From JBEIDK01 sp040383485 (GTDB lineage: Bacteria > Bacteroidota > Bacteroidia > UBA4408): a DNA stretch of 12,682 nt. Shown here piece after piece: positions 7,738 to 12,682 of this stretch. The position numbers and the translations under genes are program-made. The notes below the pieces were generated by a model that saw only the letters and a list, made by a program, of their open reading frames with translations, had not been told where the DNA came from and did no database searches. Every line of letters begins with the position of its first letter. Position 1 is the stretch's first letter. The DNA is taken from contig JBEIDK010000092.1 in assembly GCA_040383485.1 (NCBI GenBank), positions 1-12,682 on the forward strand. The letters run 5' to 3'.

Positions 7738-8616
7738 TTAGACAATTTGAGCATTTACTTCATGTTCTGTTGAGAAAAACTTGCGTTTAGAAACAGAATA
7801 ATGATTCCCTTTTGCCATTACATGTATTATTAAGTTTTCTATTGAAAGTGGCGCACCTTCTTCAACATCGGCAATATTTGAATGCTTAATATGATGTCCA
7901 TCAAAAATAATTATTAATCCGCTTCCAATAGCTTCCATATTATTACCTTCTGTAACAAGCACACCAGTATCTTCGCCAAGCCCTATTCCAATACAACTAG
8001 GATTTGCAGCAACTGCTTCTGCTAATCGACCAAAGCGTCCACGAGTTACAAAATGAGAATCAATAATTACATTATGCATAAACCCTAGGCCAGTTGTCAT
8101 TTTAACTTCGCCTTTTAACAATGCCTTGCTGCTACTACCTTGATAAATCATAGTATTACTCATTGCCATTGCTCCTGCGCTAGTACCAGCAATCACAAAA
8201 TCTTCATGCAAATATCTGTCATGGGTAATGCTTAAAAACTCAGTACCTCCAAAAATCATACTTAAACGCATTTGGTTTCCACCAGAAAACATCACACCAT
8301 CACACCTTCTCAATCTATCGAGATATTCGGGAGAGTCTACTTCTTCACGTTTTTTTATATGCATTACTTGCACATTGTGACATCCTAATTTATCGAATGC
8401 GTCAAGGTAATTTTGACCAACCTCTTCCGGAATACTTGAAGCAGTAGTAATTACTTCAATAACTGAATCTACACCTTTCATTTCTTTGATAATTCTTTTG
8501 AGAATTCCAAATTCAAAAAAATTTAGCGCCTCCTTTTGTTTAAAACCAGGTTCTGCTGATGTGCCTTTATCTTCTGCCCCCCCCACGGAAATTAATTTTC
8601 CTTTTGGCTTATTCAT
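7738..8616 (-). CDS. cphB: Cyanophycinase (peptidase family S51)
   Basis: The protein has 292 residues from the chosen start. Cyanophycinase is a serine exopeptidase of family S51 that cuts cyanophycin (multi-L-arginyl-poly-L-aspartate) to beta-Asp-Arg dipeptides. The key motifs are 'VGGAEDK' (11-17), 'SGGNQMRL' (111-118), the nucleophile in 'GTSAGA' (144-149, S146), 'DSHFVTRGRFGRL' (186-198, H188) and 'GLGEDTG' (212-218, E215). The Ser-His-Glu set matches the family's catalytic triad. The frame is open 25 codons further upstream to 8691, but that extension is a low-complexity Phe/Asn run overlapping the previous gene, and family members begin near 'GKLISVGGAEDK', so the Met at 8616 is preferred. 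No cyanophycin synthetase (cphA) or isoaspartyl dipeptidase is in the window, so it may act on imported or recycled polymer, or its partner lies elsewhere. An eight-G tract lies at codons 11-14. Confidence 0.92.
   Translation of the reverse strand: MNKPKGKLISVGGAEDKGTSAEPGFKQKEALNFFEFGILKRIIKEMKGVDSVIEVITTASSIPEEVGQNYLDAFDKLGCHNVQVMHIKKREEVDSPEYLDRLRRCDGVMFSGGNQMRLSMIFGGTEFLSITHDRYLHEDFVIAGTSAGAMAMSNTMIYQGSSSKALLKGEVKMTTGLGFMHNVIIDSHFVTRGRFGRLAEAVAANPSCIGIGLGEDTGVLVTEGNNMEAIGSGLIIIFDGHHIKHSNIADVEEGAPLSIENLIIHVMAKGNHYSVSKRKFFSTEHEVNAQIV
8577..8584 (-). repeat. G8 homopolymer inside cphB codons 11-14
   Basis: On the coding strand the codons GTG GGG GGG GCA create eight consecutive G residues, encoding V11-G12-G13-A14 of the conserved VGGAED motif. 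Such a run stands out in AT-rich DNA, where no similar G or C tract occurs elsewhere in the window. Adding one G gives a stop within four codons, and losing one G gives a stop within about twenty codons. Confidence 0.9.
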
Positions 8617-8617
8617 G

Positions 8618-8627
8618 AAAAAAAAAA
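8618..8627 (-). repeat. T10 homopolymer just before the cphB start
   Basis: Ten consecutive T residues on the coding strand end one base before the ATG at 8616, in the ribosome-binding region. Length changes would alter the leader spacing but not the frame of the preferred start. If translation began at the upstream Met, they would shift it. Confidence 0.85.
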
Positions 8628-8671
8628 TATAAAGAAAAGTTTTATTGAAATTGAGTGTGATAAAATTATTA

Positions 8672-9481
8672 CTAAAACATAAAGCCAACATTTACTGCTA
8701 ACCCATTTGACTTTACATTCTGTTTAATAAATTCATATTTGTTGGTCTTTGTATTTAATGATTGTAATTCTTTTGAGGTATTTTTTAATGTGTTTAAAAA
8801 AGCATTGAAGTAGTTTATACTTACTATTAATGAGGTGCTTCCTGCTAAATTATATTCAGCGCCAATACCAACATTTAATCCTAAGCGTATTACATTCATA
8901 TCTTTTGTAATAATGTTATCAGGCCTTGTTATGTTAGATTCTTCTACATTTGTAACTACTTGAACTCCATTTACGTTTTTTGTAATTGTAGAAATATATT
9001 TCCCTTCATCTTCCGATTTTACCTTTCCTCTTATACCAACATTAACACCAAATTGTCCAAAATAAGTTATGTTTCCAATTTCAGGAGTACGCAATTTAAG
9101 GGTTAGTGGCAACTCATACGTTTTCATATTATAAGTTCTTGATTTTATATAGAATGCAACTGCGCTATCTGTTTTAGAAAGGTCTGCTATTTCATATTTT
9201 GTAGTATTATTTTGGTATTCAATTTTACCACCATAGGTATTAAAATCGAAACCAGTACAAAATACTGCCGTTTTTGTTAATTTAAACTCAGTTATTAAGC
9301 CATAATTAAATTTAACCTGCAGTCCTGTATTCTTAAATTGTTTTATATCATCTGGCTTAATCCAAGTAAATACCGGTACCATTTTAAGTCCAAATCTAAA
9401 ATTTTTTAAAGCCGACTCTTGTGCATTTGATAATTTGTACACAAATACTAAGGCAAAAGCTAATAGTAATATTTTCTTCAT
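8672..9481 (-). CDS. Outer-membrane beta-barrel protein (porin/PorT-like family)
   Basis: The protein has 269 residues. A clear Sec signal peptide (MKKILLLAFALVFVYKLSNA) precedes cleavage before Q21. The mature part alternates hydrophobic and polar residues in amphipathic strands, for example 'KTAVFCTGFDFNTYGG' and 'STSLIVSINYFNAFLN', and ends in 'VNVGFMF'. The terminal phenylalanine is typical of the outer-membrane insertion signal. Size and pattern fit the 8-10-strand outer-membrane beta-barrel families common in Bacteroidota; the specific function is unknown. It is divergent from gldB across 123 bases. The next gene, cphB, starts 55 bases after its stop, so the two may share a transcript. 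Confidence 0.85.
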   Translation of the reverse strand: MKKILLLAFALVFVYKLSNAQESALKNFRFGLKMVPVFTWIKPDDIKQFKNTGLQVKFNYGLITEFKLTKTAVFCTGFDFNTYGGKIEYQNNTTKYEIADLSKTDSAVAFYIKSRTYNMKTYELPLTLKLRTPEIGNITYFGQFGVNVGIRGKVKSEDEGKYISTITKNVNGVQVVTNVEESNITRPDNIITKDMNVIRLGLNVGIGAEYNLAGSTSLIVSINYFNAFLNTLKNTSKELQSLNTKTNKYEFIKQNVKSNGLAVNVGFMF

Positions 9482-9604
9482 TTATGTATGTATTAAGGTT
9501 ATTAAATAAGCCTTTTAAAATTTGAAATATTTATTTATTAAAATGATTATTTTAAAATTTGTTTTTAAAATGATATTTGCAAAAATATAAATTTATAAAC
9601 ACGA
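9482..9604. promoter_or_regulatory. Divergent promoter region between the barrel protein gene and gldB
   Basis: This very AT-rich 123-base gap must hold the promoters of two divergent genes. It carries two copies of the 12-base direct repeat TTTTAAAATTTG (9513-9524 and 9550-9561) and a 6-bp inverted repeat ATATTT-GCAA-AAATAT (9573-9588). On the leftward strand, TATTTTTG (9580-9587) fits the Bacteroidota -7 consensus TAnnTTTG. On the rightward strand, GATATTTG (9572-9579) fits it with one mismatch. Neither has a TTG at the usual -33 distance, so exact start sites are not assigned. Confidence 0.4.
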
Positions 9605-10636
9605 ATGATTAAAAAATATTGCAGACTTATTTTTATCTATTACTTACTCATTTTTTGTACTTTTAGTTGTCGAGAATTGCCTAATAAAGAAGCCGTTAAG
9701 GCTGTTGAAAAATCTACAAAGAAATTAAGATTTGTAAGGTTTGAAACAGAATTATTGAAGTTAAAGGGAACTATTGATAATAATAATATTATTAATTTCA
9801 ATAAACATTATTTTGGATTCTTTGATTTGTTTAACACCGGAATCATTAGAATTGGAAAATCTACCAGTAATGGATATAATGAACGATTGCAAGATTTTTT
9901 ATCAGATAAATACATCCAACAAATTTATAATTGCACAGACTCAGTTTATTCAACTATAATTCCTTTGGAAGAAGACTTAAACGAGTCTTTCAAATACTAT
10001 AATTATTATTTCCCATCCAAAAAAGTACCAAGCATATTTACATTTGTTTCAGGGTTTAACTGCGCCATTGCCCCCACCGACAGCATTTTAGCAATTGGGT
10101 TGGATTACTTTTTAGGCTCAACCAGAAATTATTATTCTTTGTTAGATTTTCCTGAATACCAAAAGAGGAAGCTAACTCCTGATTATGTTGCCTCTACTGC
10201 AATGTTGCAATGGATTAGAACAGAATTTGAGGCTGATAGTGTTGACAATACATTACTTGGAGCCATTATTCAAGAAGGAAAATCATATTATGTTCTAAAA
10301 CAATGTATGCCTGAAAAAAATGACACCATCCTATTTGGTTTTACATCAAAACAATTAGGCTGGGTTAATGACAGTGAATTTGAAATTTGGAGTTTTCTAT
10401 TGGACAAAAAATTGTTGTACAATACCAATCCTACTGAGTATAATAGATATATTGCTGATGGGCCTTTTACACCAGGAATGCCAAGAGAATCGCCAGCAAG
10501 AGCTACAAATTGGCTTGGATATAAAATTATTGAGTCATTCATGAATAATAATAAAAACATGACTCTTCAAAAACTATTACAGTTAAAAAGTGCTCAAACA
10601 ATTTTAAATAAAAGTAAATATAAACCACATAAATAA
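9605..10636 (+). CDS. gldB: Gliding motility lipoprotein GldB
   Basis: The protein has 343 residues. A lipoprotein signal with Lys3, Lys4, hydrophobic core 7-20 and 'TFSC' gives the lipidated C22. Family hallmarks are 'GLDYFLG' (165-171), 'FPEYQKRKLTPDY' (182-194), 'GKSYYVLKQCMP', 'GFTSKQLGWV', 'DGPFTPGMPRESPARATNWL' and the C-terminal 'SKYKP' (337-341). GldB is an envelope lipoprotein needed for gliding in Flavobacterium johnsoniae. It belongs to the accessory set around the type IX secretion/gliding machinery, though its exact molecular role is unsettled. It is followed 8 bases later by gldC, the same order as in F. johnsoniae. The start has no Shine-Dalgarno site, as is usual for this phylum. 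Confidence 0.92.
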   Translation: MIKKYCRLIFIYYLLIFCTFSCRELPNKEAVKAVEKSTKKLRFVRFETELLKLKGTIDNNNIINFNKHYFGFFDLFNTGIIRIGKSTSNGYNERLQDFLSDKYIQQIYNCTDSVYSTIIPLEEDLNESFKYYNYYFPSKKVPSIFTFVSGFNCAIAPTDSILAIGLDYFLGSTRNYYSLLDFPEYQKRKLTPDYVASTAMLQWIRTEFEADSVDNTLLGAIIQEGKSYYVLKQCMPEKNDTILFGFTSKQLGWVNDSEFEIWSFLLDKKLLYNTNPTEYNRYIADGPFTPGMPRESPARATNWLGYKIIESFMNNNKNMTLQKLLQLKSAQTILNKSKYKPHK

Positions 10637-10644
10637 ATACAATA

Positions 10645-10983
10645 ATGAAAAAATCAGAAATTAAAATAAATGTAACAACTGACGATTATAATTTGCCAGA
10701 AAAAATGGAGTGGCAAGCTACAGATAGTGGAGTTGAAGGAGTGAATCCAATCAAAGCAATAATGCTTTCTGTGTGGGATGCTAATGAAAACACAACCTTG
10801 AAAATAGATTTATGGACAAAAGACATGTTGGTAGATGATATGAAGCAATTCTTTCATCAAACATTAATTTCGATGGCAAATACTTTTGAACGTGCTACCA
10901 ACGAAGATAAAATAGTAGGCGATATGAAAGATTTTTGTGATTATTTTGCTGAGAAGATGGGTTTGAAGGAGGAGGAGAAATAA
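10645..10983 (+). CDS. gldC: Gliding motility protein GldC
   Basis: The protein has 112 residues and neither a signal peptide nor a membrane segment. It matches GldC over its length: 'SEIKINVTTDDYNLPEKMEW' (4-23), then 'AIMLSVWD', 'LKIDLWTKDMLVDDMKQFFH' and 'DMKDFCDYFAEKMGL'. GldC is a small cytoplasmic protein; in F. johnsoniae it enhances gliding rather than being absolutely required. It starts 8 bases after gldB and ends just before a strong hairpin terminator, so gldBC is a two-gene transcription unit. The extreme C-terminus is a run of Glu and Lys. Confidence 0.93.
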   Translation: MKKSEIKINVTTDDYNLPEKMEWQATDSGVEGVNPIKAIMLSVWDANENTTLKIDLWTKDMLVDDMKQFFHQTLISMANTFERATNEDKIVGDMKDFCDYFAEKMGLKEEEK

Positions 10984-11011
10984 ATCATATTGTTTATGCT
11001 CAAATAAGTAC

Positions 11012-11045
11012 AAAAAAAGCTGTCGAAATTTTCGACAGCTTTTTT
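11012..11045. terminator. Strong bidirectional rho-independent terminator
   Basis: GCTGTCGAAA (11019-11028) and TTTCGACAGC (11030-11039) are perfect inverted repeats, giving about an 8-9-bp stem with a small loop. Seven A residues (11012-11018) precede it and six T residues (11040-11045) follow. The A/T flanks give a U run on both strands. It lies 28 bases past gldC and about 20 bases past the mdh stop on the opposite strand, so it should end both convergent transcripts. Confidence 0.93.
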
Positions 11046-11065
11046 ATTTTAATATGACTTAATGG

Positions 11066-12007
11066 TTATGCAGTAGCAGAATTCATGGTGTCTAATACAT
11101 TCATTACTTCCTTAATAGCTACAACTGATTCATTCATCAATTTAGTTTCTTCTTCATTTAATTTTAACTCAATAATTTTCTCAATTCCATTCTTTCCTAA
11201 AATAACTGGAACACCCATATAAATATTTTTTAGGTTGTACTCGCCATCTAACCAAGCACAAACAGGGAATACTCTTTTTTGGTCACGAACAATGGCTTCA
11301 ACCATTTGAGCAGCAGCTGCACCCGGAGCATACCAAGCAGAAGTGCCTAATAAATTTACTATTTCACCACCACCTTTTTTAGTTCTTTCAATTATTGCAT
11401 GTAATTTATCAGCAGCAATTAATTCAGTAACAGGTATACCACCAACAGTTGTGTAACGAGGAAGTGGAACCATTGTGTCGCCATGTCCGCCCATTAATAC
11501 AGCTTGAATATCTTTTGGAGAAACATTTAACTCTTCAGCTAAAAATGCTTTGTAACGCGCAGTATCTAATATCCCAGCCATGCCAAACACTCTTTTCGAA
11601 TCAATTTTTGCAGTTAAGTATGCGCAATAAGTCATTACATCTAATGGGTTAGATACAATTATTATAATGGCATTTGGTGAGTGTTTTATGATATTATCTG
11701 TTACTGTTTTTACAATACCTGCATTGGTAGAAATAAGGTCATCACGACTCATCCCTGGCTTACGAGGTAAACCTGAAGTGATTACAACTACATCAGAATT
11801 TGCAGTTTTTGAGTAATCATTCGTTGAACCTTTTAATCGTGTGTCATACATATTTATCGGAGCTGTTTGCCACATATCCAAAGCTTTTCCTTCAGCAAAA
11901 TTTTCTTTGATATCAAGCAATACAACTTCATTGCATAATTCTTTGTGTGCAATTACGTCGGCACATGTTGCGCCAACATTTCCAGCGCCTACTACAGTTA
12001 CTTTCAT
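11066..12007 (-). CDS. mdh: Malate dehydrogenase (NAD-dependent)
   Basis: The protein has 313 residues from the chosen start and interconverts malate and oxaloacetate with NAD in the citric acid cycle (cytoplasmic). The Rossmann motif 'GAGNVGA' (7-13) and D32 at the end of the second strand (NAD preference) are followed by 'SGLPRKPGMSRDDL' (78-91). There R82 and R88 bind the dicarboxylate and mark malate rather than lactate dehydrogenase. 'VSNPLDVMTY' (118-127, N120), 'LDTAR' (147-151, D148 and R151) and 'GGHGDTMVPLPRYT' (173-186, catalytic H175) complete the site. It is the short, LDH-like MDH type common in Bacteroidota. The frame is open 19 codons upstream to 12064, but those codons overlap the promoter at 12043-12072, so the Met at 12007, directly before 'KVTVVGAGNVG', is the real start. 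Confidence 0.96.
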   Translation of the reverse strand: MKVTVVGAGNVGATCADVIAHKELCNEVVLLDIKENFAEGKALDMWQTAPINMYDTRLKGSTNDYSKTANSDVVVITSGLPRKPGMSRDDLISTNAGIVKTVTDNIIKHSPNAIIIIVSNPLDVMTYCAYLTAKIDSKRVFGMAGILDTARYKAFLAEELNVSPKDIQAVLMGGHGDTMVPLPRYTTVGGIPVTELIAADKLHAIIERTKKGGGEIVNLLGTSAWYAPGAAAAQMVEAIVRDQKRVFPVCAWLDGEYNLKNIYMGVPVILGKNGIEKIIELKLNEEETKLMNESVVAIKEVMNVLDTMNSATA

Positions 12008-12042
12008 TATTTGAGAGATTAAATTATTTACTATTTGTTCGG

Positions 12043-12072
12043 CAAATTTATAAACGAAACACACTTAACCAA
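12043..12072 (-). promoter_or_regulatory. Bacteroidota-type promoter of mdh
   Basis: On the leftward strand TTG (12072-12070) is followed after exactly 19 bases by TAAATTTG (12050-12043). This is a full match to the phylum's vegetative consensus TTG-N17-23-TAnnTTTG. Transcription would start near 12036, leaving a leader of about 30 bases before the ATG at 12007. It also rules out translation from the upstream in-frame Met at 12064. Confidence 0.8.
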
Positions 12073-12125
12073 ACAAAGTTTGAAATGTCAATGTTGATTT
12101 TAAATATAATTCACAATTATCGTTT

Positions 12126-12152
12126 TTGGATTTTGCATTGGTTATAATTTAG
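12126..12152 (+). promoter_or_regulatory. Possible promoter of the LON-domain gene
   Basis: TTG (12126-12128) and TAATTTAG (12145-12152, one mismatch to TAnnTTTG) are separated by 16 bases, slightly short of the usual 17-23. The position, about 20 bases before the start codon at 12174, is right. This is a weak match. Confidence 0.3.
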
Positions 12153-12173
12153 CTTTCATTTGATAAAATAAAA

Positions 12174-12682
12174 ATGAAATCTGAGCTAATTCCATATTTC
12201 CCTCTTGGTATAGTAGTTTTGCCTGGCGAAATTGCACAACTTCATATTTTTGAACCTCGTTATAAACAGCTTATTAATGAATGTAGAATAGCAGAATTGA
12301 ATTTTGGAATTCCATTTATTTTTAATCAAAAATTTGCTGATTTTGGCTGTGAGGTTAAAATAAAAAAAATAATAAATACTGATGATAATGGTGAAATGGA
12401 TATTGAAATAGAAGGTACAAGAATATTTAGAATAAATAACTTTCAAAACCCAATTCATAAGAAGTTGTATGGCGGCGGTAATGTTATTTTTTACAAAGCC
12501 GTTGGTCATGAGGTTGACCATGAACTGAATGATTATTTTAGATGGTTTGTTACTATAATCACTTCAAATAAAAAAAGGTTACCCGACGATAAAAAATATA
12601 CCATTTATGAACTTGCTGAAGCATTAAATTTGATGCAACAAGATAAATATAGATTTATTACATGCCATAGTATTGTTGCTAT
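12174..12682 (+). CDS. LON peptidase substrate-binding-domain protein, 3' partial
   Basis: An ATG at 12174 opens a frame with no stop through the right edge: 169 complete codons. The N-terminus carries the signature of the Lon substrate-binding (PUA-like) domain: 'FPLGIVVLPGEIAQLHIFEP' (9-28), then 'RYKQLI' (29-34). Later segments include 'IKKIINTDDNGEMDIEIEGT', which corresponds to the strand pair where family members read as an uncertain-function core, and a helical part from about residue 115. In Bacteroidota a standalone form of about 190-220 residues, without the AAA+ and protease domains of Lon, is common; what it binds is unknown. The full Lon protease is the alternative, but the spacing in the C-terminal half looks like the short form. 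It diverges from mdh across 166 bases. A leftward frame overlapping it at 12186-12521 is low-complexity antisense. Confidence 0.85.
   Translation, partial: MKSELIPYFPLGIVVLPGEIAQLHIFEPRYKQLINECRIAELNFGIPFIFNQKFADFGCEVKIKKIINTDDNGEMDIEIEGTRIFRINNFQNPIHKKLYGGGNVIFYKAVGHEVDHELNDYFRWFVTIITSNKKRLPDDKKYTIYELAEALNLMQQDKYRFITCHSIVA

Noticed and set aside
8617..8691. N-terminal extension of cyanophycinase by 25 residues
   Set aside because: Low-complexity Phe/Asn sequence that overlaps the preceding gene and passes through a T10 tract; family members start at the later Met.
10288..10560. 90-codon leftward frame inside gldB
   Set aside because: Shadow of a well-supported gene; no independent evidence.
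12008..12064. N-terminal extension of malate dehydrogenase by 19 residues
   Set aside because: It overlaps a consensus promoter, and the Rossmann motif begins right after the downstream Met.
12186..12521. 111-codon leftward frame
   Set aside because: It is antisense to the LON-domain gene, is Phe/Ile/Lys-rich with no motif, and the LON reading is clearly supported.

Overview
The window is a visibly AT-rich stretch of chromosome (roughly 30% G+C by eye) from a member of the Bacteroidota. The evidence is the adjacent pair gldB-gldC, a BatA-type von Willebrand A protein, a lipoprotein with a Bacteroidota-style signal, start codons without Shine-Dalgarno sites, and a textbook Bacteroidota promoter (TTG-N19-TAAATTTG) in front of malate dehydrogenase. 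The genus cannot be decided from the sequence; a free-living gliding or formerly gliding lineage (Chitinophagia, Sphingobacteriia or Flavobacteriia-like) is a reasonable inference.

Layout, left to right. Bases 2-988 (+) hold the 3' part of a metallo-beta-lactamase-fold protein whose metal motif is degenerate. Bases 989-1548 are a gene-free gap between convergent genes, with several inverted repeats. From 9481 down to 1549 all genes read leftward: an outer-membrane beta-barrel protein, cyanophycinase (cphB), a small protein with a CarD/Tudor-like N-terminus, an APC-family amino acid permease, a conserved lipoprotein of unknown function, a SpoU/TrmH RNA methyltransferase, and a BatA/vWA membrane protein. 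The four genes from 7633 down to 3741 are tightly packed (gaps of 21 and 28 bases and one 14-base overlap) and look like one operon. Rightward from 9605 are gldB and gldC, closed by a strong hairpin terminator that probably also serves the convergent malate dehydrogenase gene (mdh, 12007 down to 11066). Divergent from mdh, at 12174, begins a LON substrate-binding-domain protein that runs off the right edge.

Functionally this is mostly chromosomal core: central metabolism (mdh), RNA modification, gliding/type IX secretion (gldB, gldC), envelope proteins and amino-acid handling (cyanophycinase, permease). There is no sign of a phage, transposon, CRISPR array or defence island. I do not see a convincing undescribed system. 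The most useful unusual signals are: an eight-G tract at codons 11-14 of cphB, where a one-base slip in either direction truncates the protein early, next to a ten-T tract just before its start; the degenerate, cysteine-bearing metallo-hydrolase at the left edge; the structured 560-base gap; and two start-site decisions (cphB, mdh) that shorten the naive reading frames.
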